NCBI RefSeq assembly: GCF_030849025.1
Contig: NZ_CP118224.1
Location: forward strand, 976,001-1,040,000
From: Oceanimonas pelagia
GTDB taxonomy: Bacteria > Pseudomonadota > Gammaproteobacteria > Enterobacterales > Aeromonadaceae
Reading direction: 5' to 3'
DNA: 64,000 nucleotides
Made by a program: the position numbers and the translations under genes. Below the pieces are notes generated by a model. It did no database searches. It had not been told where the DNA came from and worked only from the letters and a program-made list of their open reading frames with translations. Positions 34,433 through 43,246 of this stretch are shown one piece after another (the first letter of the stretch is position 1; each line of letters begins with the position of its first letter).

Positions 34433-35418
34433 GCGTTGCCTTGTCCTTGAGTCCCAGCCTGCCGGCGCTGACAAAAACTGCGTCGGTAATCGGACGGCGA
34501 GGTGCCCAGCTGGGCGCTGAACTGCTGACGCAGCGACAGAGGCGTGCCAAAGCCTACCTCCGAGGCAATGCATTCTATGGGCATCTCGGTGGTTTCCAGC
34601 AGTTGTTGCGCCCGGGCCACCCGCTCGGCGTTAAGCCATTTGAGCACTGTGGTGCCGGTGGCTTCCCGAAAGCGCCGGGTAAAGGTGCGCCGGCTCATCA
34701 TGGCCACTTCGGCCAATTGATCAACCGTGAGCGGCTCGGACACATGTGCCCGGGCCCATTCCAGTACACCGGGCAGGCGGTTTTCACTGTGGATCTGCGG
34801 CACCGGCCGCTCAATGTACTGGGCCTGGCCGCCCTGGCGGTGGGGCGGGGTGACCAGCAGCCGGGCCATGCGGTTGGCCGCGTCCGAGCCATGGCGCTCA
34901 CGCACCAGATGCAGGCAACAGTCGATGGCGGCCACCGTACCCGCCGAAGTGATCACGTTGCCGTCCGCAACATAGAGCACATCCGGCCGGAACCGGGTGC
35001 GGGGAAAACGCCGGGCAAACAGGTCTTTTGCCACCCAGTGGGTGGTGGCTTCCCGGTCGTCGAGCAGGCCCGCATCGCCCAGCACGAAGGCACCCAGACA
35101 CAAGCCCACGGTCAGTGCACCCCGCTCGTGGGCCCGGCGCAGGGCTTCCGTCAGTTCAACCGGGGCCGCTACTTCGGGACTGCTCCAGGCAGGTACCACG
35201 ACGATGTCGGCCTCGGTTAGCGCGTTCAATCCGTCTGTGACCTCGATCATCAGACCCTGATCACTGCGCACCGCGCCGGGCTGTTGTGCACAGTAGCGCA
35301 CCTCGTAACGGGGAAAATCTGCCGGCCCATTGACGGCGCCGAAGACCATCGCCGGGACGGAGAGCTGAAACAGGCTGACACCTCCAAACGCGAGCACGGC
35401 GATACGGGTGGGAGACAT
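34429..35418 (-). CDS. GlxA-type AraC-family regulator, first of pair
   Basis: 329 residues with the same DJ-1 plus AraC layout as its neighbour: [20 protein letters not shown] and [11 protein letters not shown] in the sensor domain, then [20 protein letters not shown] and [20 protein letters not shown] in the DNA-binding domain. The two proteins are diverged duplicates in one operon, divergent from the exported metallo-beta-lactamase-fold gene. They may form a heteromeric regulator of that gene; this is inference. Confidence 0.85.
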   Translation of the reverse strand: MSPTRIAVLAFGGVSLFQLSVPAMVFGAVNGPADFPRYEVRYCAQQPGAVRSDQGLMIEVTDGLNALTEADIVVVPAWSSPEVAAPVELTEALRRAHERGALTVGLCLGAFVLGDAGLLDDREATTHWVAKDLFARRFPRTRFRPDVLYVADGNVITSAGTVAAIDCCLHLVRERHGSDAANRMARLLVTPPHRQGGQAQYIERPVPQIHSENRLPGVLEWARAHVSEPLTVDQLAEVAMMSRRTFTRRFREATGTTVLKWLNAERVARAQQLLETTEMPIECIASEVGFGTPLSLRQQFSAQLGTSPSDYRRSFCQRRQAGTQGQGNA

Positions 35419-35625
35419 GGAGCACCTCGTCTAACAAGAATGGCCCAAAACTATCCAATCTTGTCATTCGGGTCAATGGCGGCTCACTGTCGCTCCCGGC
35501 AAACTGATCAGGCTTAAACGGCCCGAGGTGCAGCCCGGGTCGACTCAGTTGCCACCGGAGCAGAACCGGACGAAGCGCCTCTCAGGCGGGGACCGGAAAT
35601 GCTCCATTCAGACAGGAATTAATTT

Positions 35626-36510
35626 ATGAACATCAAGCGCGCTACCGCCTCCGTTGCACTGGCTTTGGGACTGCTGACCAATCACGGGGCCTGGGCCGCA
35701 GAGCCGGCAGCCACTCAGGATGGTGAGGTTCAGTTGCAGCTTATTCGCAACGCCACGGTCAAGATCAGCTACGCCGACACCACCTTTTTGATTGACCCCA
35801 TGCTCGCCAAAAAAGGGGCATATCCGGGGTTTGAGGACACTTACCGCAGCCACCTGCGTAACCCCCTGGTTGAGCTGCCGATGCCGGCGGAAGCAGTCTT
35901 TGACGATGTGGACGCCATCATTGTTACCCATACCCACCTTGATCACTGGGATGACGCGGCACAGGCGCTGCTGCCCAAGGACACTCCGCTGTTCGCGCAG
36001 CATGAAGCCGATGCCAAACTGATCCGCTCCCAGGGGTTTAAGGATGTGCGCGTGCTTGGCGACAGCGCCGAGTTCGGCGGTGTTACCCTCAGCCGGACGG
36101 GGGGCCAGCACGGCACCGACGAGATGTTTGCGAACTCAATGCTGGCGGGTTTCCTGGGAGAGGCCATGGGGGTGGTGTTTGAGGCGCCGGAGCACGAAAC
36201 CCTGTACTTGGTGGGCGATACCATCTGGCGTAATGAGGTCGGTCAGGCGCTGGCCGAGTATCACCCTGAGGTGGTGGTGGCAAACGCCGGCTATGCGCGC
36301 CTGAACGACTATGACGGCGCTATTATCATGGGCAAGGAAGATGTGGTGCGCCTGGCAGAACAAGCGCCAGGGGCAACCGTGGTGGCGGTGCATATGGATG
36401 CCATCAACCACATGGGCCAGACCCGGGATGAACTCAGCAATTATGTCCGGGAGAAGGGACTGGAGGAACGTGTCGAGATCCCCGCAGATGGAGACACACT
36501 GAGCTTCTGA
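35626..36510 (+). CDS. Exported metallo-beta-lactamase-fold hydrolase
   Basis: 294 residues. A signal peptide (about 1-24, cut after GAWA) indicates periplasmic location. HTHLDHWDDA is the metal-binding HxHxDH motif. GGQHGTDEM, YLVGDTIW and VVAVHMDAINHMG give the remaining ligands and the UlaG/YcbL-like layout. Substrate unknown. The divergent pair of GlxA regulators probably controls it. Terminator directly downstream. Confidence 0.82.
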   Translation: MNIKRATASVALALGLLTNHGAWAAEPAATQDGEVQLQLIRNATVKISYADTTFLIDPMLAKKGAYPGFEDTYRSHLRNPLVELPMPAEAVFDDVDAIIVTHTHLDHWDDAAQALLPKDTPLFAQHEADAKLIRSQGFKDVRVLGDSAEFGGVTLSRTGGQHGTDEMFANSMLAGFLGEAMGVVFEAPEHETLYLVGDTIWRNEVGQALAEYHPEVVVANAGYARLNDYDGAIIMGKEDVVRLAEQAPGATVVAVHMDAINHMGQTRDELSNYVREKGLEERVEIPADGDTLSF

Positions 36511-36518
36511 GTCGAAAC

Positions 36519-36543
36519 AAGCCGCCCGAGGGGCGGCTTTTTT
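36519..36543 (+). terminator. Terminator of the metallo-beta-lactamase-fold gene
   Basis: Stem AAGCCGCCC / GGGCGGCTT with a short GAG loop and a T6 tract. Confidence 0.9.
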
Positions 36544-36588
36544 GCGGGTGGTATACATACGGCTCTGAGCCTGTACCAAAACCGATCA

Positions 36589-36603
36589 ATAACCTGAAGT
36601 TAT
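36589..36603. promoter_or_regulatory. LysR-type box before the TRAP operon
   Basis: ATAACCTGAAGTTAT, a T-N11-A dyad (ATAAC-N5-GTTAT), 98 bases before the dctP-like start. It shares 21 of 25 positions, counting flanks, with the site at 42003 before the lyase operon. Confidence 0.65.
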
Positions 36604-36700
36604 TAATTCTGTGCAAAGTATGTTGGTTGAGGTTACAAGGATTAAACAATATTGTTACCAAAAGGTTTTGAGTGTTCAGACTTAGTTGGGAGAAAGCAAG

Positions 36701-37741
36701 ATGGAATTTTCTTTAAGCAATGCGTTTACCCTCGCACGAACCGTTGCCATCTCGACCACCATTATTGTTGCCAGTGCCAATGCGGTTGCCAGCGATCAGA
36801 AATATAACTTCAAACTGGCACTGGAGTCCGGTGACCGTGATTCAGCCCAGGGAAAATCAATGCAAATGTGGGCTGATCTGATCAAGGAGAAATCCGATGG
36901 TCGAATGAAGGTGGGTATTTTTTATCAGGGCGAACTGGGCGGCCAGCAGGAGCTCTTTGACCAGCTGGTAAAGGGAAATATCGACATGATGGTGACCTGG
37001 CCGCAAACGTCATATGATGAGCGACTGGCGGTTAATTATATTCCTTACCTCACACTGGGCTGGGAAGATGCGCTCAAGGCTTATGGTGAAAACGGCTGGC
37101 TGAAAGACATACTGGGTGGCGTTTATAAAGATATTGGGCTGAAGTATTTTGGTCCTTATCCCGAAGGTTTTGGTGGTGTGGCCACCAAGGGCCGCTACGC
37201 CACCAATTTTGAAGATGCCCAGGGCATCAAGGTGCGTTCAACGCCGGTGTTCCCTCTTCCCCAAACCGTGAAAGCCCTGGGTTTCCAGGCCGTCCCCATT
37301 GACTGGGCCGAAGTTTATACTTCCATTCAGACCGGTGTGGTAGATGGTGATTCAGGTAATGTCATTTACTGGGACTACGAATACTTCCGCGATCAGCTCG
37401 ATTATTTCGTTCACACCAAGCACAACTTTTCCTCCTACGCCATATTGATGAACGACGAAACCTGGCAAGAGCTGGATCAGGAAGATCAGACAATTATTGC
37501 CGATGCGGCTCAGGCTGTTATCGAAAAGCAGTTCAAGGACGCCAGGGCGGAAGATGAAAAGTGGATAAAAGCCGCTCAGGATGCCGGCATGGAATATATC
37601 GTGCCGAGCACGGAAGAAATGCAGGCCTGGGTTGAGCGTGTACGGGCAGAGGTGTGGCCTCAGATCGAGCCGGCAGTGGGCAAGGAGTTGATGGATAAGC
37701 TTCAGGAGAATGCCTCCGATCCGAATGCCGTAACTCAGTAA
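36701..37741 (+). CDS. TRAP transporter periplasmic solute-binding protein (DctP family)
   Basis: 346 residues. Signal peptide 1-27 (ends ASANAVAS). The DctP fold shows in LALESGDRDSAQGKSMQMWADLIKEKSDGRM, QGELGGQQELFDQLVKG, and GIKVRSTPVFPLPQTVKALGF, which contains the arginine that usually binds the substrate carboxylate. It delivers a carboxylate-bearing solute to the two membrane subunits encoded next. The ligand is not identifiable; the shared operator with the downstream lyase/ALDH/oxidase operon suggests it is the substrate of that pathway. ATG at 36701 follows GGGAGAAAG. Confidence 0.86.
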   Translation: MEFSLSNAFTLARTVAISTTIIVASANAVASDQKYNFKLALESGDRDSAQGKSMQMWADLIKEKSDGRMKVGIFYQGELGGQQELFDQLVKGNIDMMVTWPQTSYDERLAVNYIPYLTLGWEDALKAYGENGWLKDILGGVYKDIGLKYFGPYPEGFGGVATKGRYATNFEDAQGIKVRSTPVFPLPQTVKALGFQAVPIDWAEVYTSIQTGVVDGDSGNVIYWDYEYFRDQLDYFVHTKHNFSSYAILMNDETWQELDQEDQTIIADAAQAVIEKQFKDARAEDEKWIKAAQDAGMEYIVPSTEEMQAWVERVRAEVWPQIEPAVGKELMDKLQENASDPNAVTQ

Positions 37742-37795
37742 GTCAGGTTGACGGGGTATCCGGATGGGTGCCCCTTTATTTAAATGGAGTTTGTG

Positions 37796-38332
37796 ATGAA
37801 CAAGTTACTTGGAATCATGGCAGCCATAGACAGGGGGCTGGCCTTTATTATCAAGCCTGTGGTTGTGTTCATCAGCCTTGCCGTTGCCATTATGCTGGCC
37901 TATGGCATATTCACCCGTGCAGTGCTGAATGCGCCGGTATTTGGTCTGGAGGAGCTGGTGCTTCTGGGGGCCATGTGGCTGTATATGTTAGGGGCGGTGT
38001 TGGCTTCCCGCGAGCGCTCCCATCTCAGTGCCGATTTTATTCAGGTGATCTGCAAGAATAAAACGGTGATCCGTGTGATGCATATGACAGCAACACTGAT
38101 ATCGCTGTTTATGGCATTCATGTTTGCGACCTGGAGTTTTGATCTGCTGGCATGGGGTATCAGCAAGGGACAAACCAGCACAGTGCTTAAGCTGCCCTGG
38201 TATTTTTCCCAAGGCAGCCTGTTTTTTGCCAGTGTACTTTTTATCTTTTATTTATTCCGGGACTTCATCAGCGATTTGCGAGATGTCTGCTCGGCCAACC
38301 AGACCTTGGCTGAGGCAGAAAAGCAGTATTGA
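37796..38332 (+). CDS. TRAP transporter small membrane subunit (DctQ family)
   Basis: 178 residues with four membrane segments. The conserved loop GLEELVLLGAMWLYMLGAVLASRERSHLSADF is the DctQ signature. ATG at 37796 has GGAG seven bases upstream. It pairs with the large subunit 19 bases downstream. Confidence 0.85.
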   Translation: MNKLLGIMAAIDRGLAFIIKPVVVFISLAVAIMLAYGIFTRAVLNAPVFGLEELVLLGAMWLYMLGAVLASRERSHLSADFIQVICKNKTVIRVMHMTATLISLFMAFMFATWSFDLLAWGISKGQTSTVLKLPWYFSQGSLFFASVLFIFYLFRDFISDLRDVCSANQTLAEAEKQY

Positions 38333-38351
38333 TATTTAACAGGATTGTATT

Positions 38352-39650
38352 ATGGGCGCTTTACTTGCAATAGTGGCAGTCGTTGTGCTGATGATGATCG
38401 GTGTGCCGGTTGTGTTCTCCTTCGCTGCCATGACCTTTATTCTTTCGATTATCTACGATGTGGATATTTCATCCCTGATGACCACGGGATTCTGGTCGGT
38501 TAACTCCATCATTCTGCTGGCGCTGCCCTTGTTCGTTATGACCGGCTATCTGATGCAGGCCGGCGGTATGGCGGCCCGGCTGGTGAGCTTTGTCGAGACC
38601 CTGGTGGGCAAGTCACGCAGTGGCATGGGCTCTTCCATGGTGGTGGCCTGCGGCGTATTCGGCGCTATTTCCGGCACCGCATCCGCCGCCGTGGCATCCA
38701 TTGGAACCATCATGATCGATCCCATGGAAAAACATGGTTACAAGCGGGAATACACCAGTGCACTGCTGGGCATTTCTTCCCTGCTGGGTCTGCTGATCCC
38801 CCCGAGCATTACCATGATCCTTTATGCCGTGGTCACGCGGCAGTCGGTTGCCGCCTGTTTTCTGGCCACCATTGGCCCGGGCATACTGTTGATCATGATG
38901 CTTTGTGTATTGAACTGGCTCAAGATGCGCCGTCATCCCGATGGGGCCGCCGAGGTGCTCAATCTTCGCCAACGGGTTGAAGCCGTAGGCAGCAACATGT
39001 GGAAGGCGCTGCCGGCGTTAATGCTGCCGGTGATCATTCTTGGCGGTATTTACGGCGGCGTGTTCACACCCACCGAAGCCGCCGCCATCGCCGTGGTGTA
39101 TTCCATTCCGGTTGGTCTTTTTGTCTACCGGGAACTGGATCTCAAAAAGATGGCCCAGTGCCTGCTGGCCGCCGCCACCACCACCGGCGTGATCATGGTG
39201 ATCCTGGTGTTTTCCTTTGTCGCCAGCCGTATCTTTACCTATGAACGGGTGCCCCAGCAACTGACGGAATTGCTGATGGACTTGTTCCAGAACAAGTTGC
39301 TTATTCTGCTGGTGGTGAACATCTTTCTGATCCTGCTTGGCATGATCATGGATGATGTCAGCGTGGTGGCGATAGTCAGCCCGTTACTGTTGCCGGTGAT
39401 GGTGGATATTGGCGTGGATCCCGTGCACTTTGCCGCCATTGTGGGCACCAGTGTGGTTATTGGCTGCAACAGCCCGCCCATGGCACCCATTCTGTTTATG
39501 ACCTGCCGTATCGGCAGGGTGGGCATGTCTCAGGTCATGCGTCCTGCCCTGAGCTTTATGGCATTTGCCGCATTGCCTGTTATGCTGGTGACCACTTACT
39601 GGCCGCCGCTGGCACTCTATCTGCCCAGGCTGTTCGGATACATCAATTAA
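38352..39650 (+). CDS. TRAP transporter large membrane subunit (DctM family)
   Basis: 432 residues and about twelve membrane segments. GVFGAISGTASAAVASIGTI, LLIPPSITMILYAVVT, GGIYGGVFTPTEAAAIAVVY and GCNSPPMAPILF are DctM signatures. It forms the sodium-coupled permease with the DctQ-like subunit. It closes the three-gene operon; a hairpin follows. Confidence 0.87.
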   Translation: MGALLAIVAVVVLMMIGVPVVFSFAAMTFILSIIYDVDISSLMTTGFWSVNSIILLALPLFVMTGYLMQAGGMAARLVSFVETLVGKSRSGMGSSMVVACGVFGAISGTASAAVASIGTIMIDPMEKHGYKREYTSALLGISSLLGLLIPPSITMILYAVVTRQSVAACFLATIGPGILLIMMLCVLNWLKMRRHPDGAAEVLNLRQRVEAVGSNMWKALPALMLPVIILGGIYGGVFTPTEAAAIAVVYSIPVGLFVYRELDLKKMAQCLLAAATTTGVIMVILVFSFVASRIFTYERVPQQLTELLMDLFQNKLLILLVVNIFLILLGMIMDDVSVVAIVSPLLLPVMVDIGVDPVHFAAIVGTSVVIGCNSPPMAPILFMTCRIGRVGMSQVMRPALSFMAFAALPVMLVTTYWPPLALYLPRLFGYIN

Positions 39651-39659
39651 TGCTGACTC

Positions 39660-39698
39660 ACAGACAAGCGGCAGGCCTCAGAGCCTGCTTCTTGTCTG
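39660..39698 (+). other. Hairpin between TRAP operon and second azlCD
   Basis: Interrupted stem CAGACAAG-GCAGGC with GCCTGC-CTTGTCTG around a 5-base loop. It has no T tract, so it may attenuate rather than end transcription. Confidence 0.55.
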
Positions 39699-39740
39699 TT
39701 GTACTGATAACGGAGCCTGCCTGAAATGCAAGGTGAAGAG

Positions 39741-40463
39741 ATGACTCAAGCAACCAGACGTCACTTTTTTATTGAGGGGGCCAGGGATCTGCTGCCCATG
39801 ATACCCGGGGTCTTGCCCTTTGGCCTGGTGACGGGTGCAAGCAGTGCAAGCCTTGGGTTCAGTCCCGAAATGACATTGGGTGCCACCTTGTTGTTCTTTG
39901 CCGGTTCGGCGCAGCTGGCAGCCTATCAACTGATACAGGATAATGCGGTGCCGGTGGTGATCCTGTTTACCACCCTGATGATAAACATCCGTTTTTTGAT
40001 TTACAGTGCCGCCTTTGCCCCCTTGTTTCATTCCATAAAAAAACGTCATAAATGGCCCCTGGCTTACTTGCTGAGCGATCAGGCCTATGGCTTGTGTGTT
40101 GCTCGGTTTGCGGCTGATGACCATAGTCGAAAGAAGCTGTTTTACTACAGTGGTGCGGCCTTGATGATGTGGGTGAGCTGGGTTTGCTTTGTGATGGTGG
40201 GTATGCTGGTGGGCGAACAAATACCTTCGTCTTGGTCGCTTGAGTTTGCCATTCCATTATCTTTTCTTGCCATGCTGGTTTCCGTGGTGCGTGATCAGGC
40301 CACATTAGCCGCAGCCCTGTGCTCAGGCGGAATAGCAACGGTATTTTCATCCCTTCCCTATAACATGGGCTTTATGGCCGCCATTGTCGGGGGAGTGGCC
40401 ATGGGATATGTGTTTAGTGGCCGTTTTATCACAAAAAAGACGGGCGTTGAGGAGGGGGAGTAA
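39741..40463 (+). CDS. azlC: AzlC-family exporter large subunit, second copy
   Basis: 240 residues, ARDLLPMIPGVLPFGLVTGA, LLFFAGSAQLAAYQLIQDNA and TTLMINIRFLIYSAAFAPL match AzlC and are closer to the YgaZ form than the copy at 31588. ATG at 39741 lies five bases after AAGGTGA. Stop and next start overlap (TAATG). Context between a TRAP importer and the lyase operon suggests export of an excess amino acid or by-product. Confidence 0.85.
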   Translation: MTQATRRHFFIEGARDLLPMIPGVLPFGLVTGASSASLGFSPEMTLGATLLFFAGSAQLAAYQLIQDNAVPVVILFTTLMINIRFLIYSAAFAPLFHSIKKRHKWPLAYLLSDQAYGLCVARFAADDHSRKKLFYYSGAALMMWVSWVCFVMVGMLVGEQIPSSWSLEFAIPLSFLAMLVSVVRDQATLAAALCSGGIATVFSSLPYNMGFMAAIVGGVAMGYVFSGRFITKKTGVEEGE

Positions 40464-40792
40464 TGAATAGCGTCGAACTCTGGCTACTTTTTGTAGGGGT
40501 AGGAATAGGGACCTTTGCCATTAGGCTTTCATTTATTCAGCTTCACGGTAGCCTGTCTTTTAATATGGCAAAGTGTCAAAAGGTATTCAGCCTGCTGGCC
40601 CCTGCCGTGCTGGCTGCACTTTCGGTGCCGGCCATTATTTTTCAGCAGGGCAACACCATGGCCACGCAGAGTGGTGCTCAGCTTGTTGCCGCGGCGGTAA
40701 CGGCCCTGTGGGCCTGGTATTCAAAAGGGGTGTTCTGGCCCCTGATGGCAGGTATGGGCACATTCTGGCTGATAAAGTTTTATTATTTTTAA
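40463..40792 (+). CDS. azlD: AzlD-family exporter small subunit, second copy
   Basis: 109 residues, four short membrane segments; GIGTFAIRLSFIQLHGSLSF followed by VFSLLAPAVLAALSVPAII is the AzlD/YgaH pattern. It is translationally coupled to azlC and forms the second complete pair in the window. Confidence 0.83.
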   Translation: MNSVELWLLFVGVGIGTFAIRLSFIQLHGSLSFNMAKCQKVFSLLAPAVLAALSVPAIIFQQGNTMATQSGAQLVAAAVTALWAWYSKGVFWPLMAGMGTFWLIKFYYF

Positions 40793-40944
40793 TCCATGTC
40801 GGGGTTTTCCCGGGGGAAAGACAAAGGGGGTATTGCCGCATCGTTTTCGCGGAAGAGGGCGGGCTGTTGTGGCCGGTGAATATCGGCCAGTTTACTGCGC
40901 CGGCATAACAAGTGGGATACAATAAAGGAATGTTGATTGCGGCG

Positions 40945-41952
40945 ATGGAATCAGAAAAAAAGACTATGGTAAAGCCTCTGGAGCCAGACAAGATTCTGGT
41001 AAAAATGCCCTCATTGAGAGCCGTCAGATCCTTTGTGGCTGCGGCCAAGTATCTGAGCTTCACCCGGGCGGCGGAAGCACTTTGTGTTACTCAGGCGGCC
41101 ATCAGCCGGCAGATCCGCGAGCTGGAAGCCCACCTGGGGGTGGAGCTGTTCAAGCGTACCGGGAGGGCGGTTGAACTGACCGAGGCCGGTAACATCTTTT
41201 ATGATGCGGCCTATCTGTCGTTTGTGAACATAGCCCAGGCCGCCGAGCGCATTCAGAGCACCAGCAGTGTGAAACCGGCCCTGACCATCTGTTGCTCCAC
41301 GGCCTTCTCCGCACTCTGGTTGTCGCGGCGCCTGCCCGACTTCTTTGCCGGTAACCCGGACATCGACATCAATGTGGTGACCACCGGCAACTTCCTGCAA
41401 ATGGAGCCTGGTGTACACCCGGATCTTTTTATCAACAAGATTTCCGATCCCCGAGAGGGCTACCATTCCATTCCGCTGTTTCATGATCTGATCTACCCGG
41501 TCTGTACCCCGGCTTTTTTGCGCGATAACCCGGCTATCTCCAGTCTGGAAGGGCTGAGTGATGCCGTTTTACTGAACCTGAGCCCTTACGGCCGGGCCCA
41601 GGTGGCGGAGCATGTAGACTGGAATGTCTGGTTTTCCTTTTTCAATATCAACCTGGAAAAACGCACCGCTGCCGACAAGCATCTGTTCAACGCCAATGAT
41701 TACAACATGCTGATCCAGATGGTGCTCAATCATCAGGGCGTGTCCCTGGGCTGGCATCACCTGGTGGCCCCCCTGGTGGAAGAAGGGCTGCTGGTGCGGC
41801 CGGTCAAGCAGGAGGTGGTTTTCAGGGAAAAACGTCATTTTCTCACTTACCCGGAAAGCAAGGCCGATAACGAGACACTGTGCCGTTTTCGTGACTGGTT
41901 TCTTGGGTACATGCATGATGACAGTATTTCGGTTTCACCGAATGAGGGCTGA
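40945..41952 (+). CDS. LysR-family regulator, GcvA-like, before the lyase operon
   Basis: 335 residues from the chosen ATG. The helix-turn-helix VRSFVAAAKYLSFTRAA then CVTQAAISRQIRELEAHLG is preceded by an extra 25-residue head, so the true start is uncertain: ATG at 40930, 40945 or 40966 are all open, with AAAGGA at 40923. The effector domain is complete. Position between the TRAP/azl genes and the lyase operon, and the GcvA-type T-N11-A boxes in front of both operons, make it the best candidate for their regulator. Confidence 0.82.
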   Translation: MESEKKTMVKPLEPDKILVKMPSLRAVRSFVAAAKYLSFTRAAEALCVTQAAISRQIRELEAHLGVELFKRTGRAVELTEAGNIFYDAAYLSFVNIAQAAERIQSTSSVKPALTICCSTAFSALWLSRRLPDFFAGNPDIDINVVTTGNFLQMEPGVHPDLFINKISDPREGYHSIPLFHDLIYPVCTPAFLRDNPAISSLEGLSDAVLLNLSPYGRAQVAEHVDWNVWFSFFNINLEKRTAADKHLFNANDYNMLIQMVLNHQGVSLGWHHLVAPLVEEGLLVRPVKQEVVFREKRHFLTYPESKADNETLCRFRDWFLGYMHDDSISVSPNEG

Positions 41953-42002
41953 AGAGCACTCGACGGGTTAATGTAATAGTGATGAGCCTGTCTGAGTGCT
42001 CG

Positions 42003-42017
42003 ATAACCCGAGGTTAT
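42003..42017. promoter_or_regulatory. LysR-type box 1 before the lyase operon
   Basis: ATAACCCGAGGTTAT, ATAACC-N3-GGTTAT dyad, T-N11-A spacing. Flanks match the TRAP-operon site. Confidence 0.65.
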
Positions 42018-42098
42018 TATTTCTGATAAATAAACATGACTCGCCATTTTTTTATTTGAATTTAGCATTTTGATGCAGGTTGTTGTGTCAGCCCGTTT

Positions 42099-42132
42099 GC
42101 TTCTCTCCATTCTTTGGGGAGAAGCTTTTTTA
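42099..42132 (+). terminator. Terminator 1 of the lysR gene
   Basis: Stem GCTTCTCTCC / GGGGAGAAGC followed by T6. Confidence 0.85.
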
Positions 42133-42137
42133 TTTTA

Positions 42138-42163
42138 AGCCTGCTGTAAGCAGGCTCTTTTAT
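42138..42163 (+). terminator. Terminator 2 of the lysR gene
   Basis: Stem AGCCTGC / GCAGGCT with TGTAA loop followed by CTTTTATTT. Confidence 0.75.
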
Positions 42164-42176
42164 TTCCTTGGTATGG

Positions 42177-42191
42177 ATAACATAAGGTTAT
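42177..42191. promoter_or_regulatory. LysR-type box 2 before the lyase operon
   Basis: ATAACATAAGGTTAT, same ATAAC-N5-GTTAT dyad. It lies downstream of the terminators. Confidence 0.62.
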
Positions 42192-42337
42192 GTTTAACCG
42201 TTAATAAAAGTAAGTTGTGAGTGGTGAGAGCTGGTGGTTAATATTTTGTTATCAAAAAGCCGGCCTCGCCTGAATGTTGACAACATTATTTGGGCGGCGT
42301 CTTCAAACGAAAACACATATGGATATAGGTGAAGCCC

Positions 42338-43243
42338 ATGCGATTCGAAGGAATTTACACTCCCGTTATTACCCCCTTTGCCGAAGACAACAGCATTGAT
42401 TATGCGGCATTTGGCGCCCTGATTGACTCCCTCATCGAGGCCGGCGTTCACGGCATTATCGTTGGCGGCACCACGGGTGAATACTACGTGGAAACTCAGG
42501 CCGAGCGCAGCCAGCTGCTGCAGGTGGCCGTGGAGCGCAGCGCCGGCCGGGTGCCGGTGATCTTTGGCACCGGCTCCATCAACCCCGAAGAGTCCATCAG
42601 CCTGGCCAGGGCGGCGGTGGAGCAGGGCGCCGATGCCATTCTGGTGGCCACTCCGCCCTATTCCCTGCCCACCGAACGGGAGCTGGCTGAGCATGTGCTG
42701 GCCGTGGACAAGGCCGCCAACCTGCCAATTATGCTGTACAACTACCCGGCGCGCATGGGTGTGACCATGGGCGAGGAGTTTTTCGAGCGGGTGAGCGGCT
42801 CGGCCAATATCTGCGCCATCAAGGAAAGCTCTGGTGACATCAATCGCCTGCATTTGCTGGTAGGGAAATATCCCGAACTGCAGACTTCCTGCGGCATGGA
42901 CGATCAGGCCCTGGAATTCTTCGCCTGGGGTGCGAAAAGCTGGGTGTGCGCCGGCTCCAACTTCCTGCCCGAGGAACATGTGGCCCTCTACAACGCCTGT
43001 GTGGTGGAAGGAGACTTTGACAAGGGCCGCCGCATCATGGCCGCCATGATGCCGCTGATGAGTGTGCTGGAGCAGGGTGGCAAGTTCATTCAGTGTGTCA
43101 AGCACGGCGTGACCCTGTCGGGCCAGTTTGCCGGCGCGACCCGCAAGCCCCTGCTGGGCCTGGAAGAGGACGAAAAGCAGCAACTGCAACAGGTTATCGG
43201 CACCCTGAAGGCGGCCATCGCCGGCATCGAGAAGGGAGAATAA
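42338..43243 (+). CDS. DapA-family (dihydrodipicolinate synthase-like) lyase or dehydratase
   Basis: 301 residues, TIM barrel. GIYTPVITPFAEDNSIDY, GGTTGEYY, LYNYPARMG (catalytic tyrosine) and CAIKESSGD (Schiff-base lysine) are the class I pyruvate-aldolase-type motifs. Housekeeping DapA is unlikely because the gene is in an operon with an aldehyde dehydrogenase and an amine oxidase. That trio resembles hydroxyproline pathways, where a DapA-family enzyme deaminates pyrroline-4-hydroxy-2-carboxylate to ketoglutarate semialdehyde. The match is by gene set only. Confidence 0.83.
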   Translation: MRFEGIYTPVITPFAEDNSIDYAAFGALIDSLIEAGVHGIIVGGTTGEYYVETQAERSQLLQVAVERSAGRVPVIFGTGSINPEESISLARAAVEQGADAILVATPPYSLPTERELAEHVLAVDKAANLPIMLYNYPARMGVTMGEEFFERVSGSANICAIKESSGDINRLHLLVGKYPELQTSCGMDDQALEFFAWGAKSWVCAGSNFLPEEHVALYNACVVEGDFDKGRRIMAAMMPLMSVLEQGGKFIQCVKHGVTLSGQFAGATRKPLLGLEEDEKQQLQQVIGTLKAAIAGIEKGE

Positions 43244-43246
43244 ATC

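Larger units (their letters stand above)
41953..42337. promoter_or_regulatory. Control region before the lyase/ALDH/oxidase operon
   Basis: 385 bases without a gene. In order: an inverted pair GAGCACTC (41955) and GAGTGCTC (41994), a LysR-type box at 42003, two terminators for the lysR gene (42099 and 42138), a second LysR-type box at 42177, and a block TTGTTATCAAAAAG near 42247 that resembles TTGTTACCAAAAGG near 36652 before the TRAP operon. An AGGTGA ribosome site precedes 42338. Confidence 0.6.

Noticed and set aside
42338-43243. Housekeeping dapA for lysine synthesis
   Set aside because: Its operon with aldehyde dehydrogenase and amine oxidase, and its LysR-type boxes, point to catabolism.
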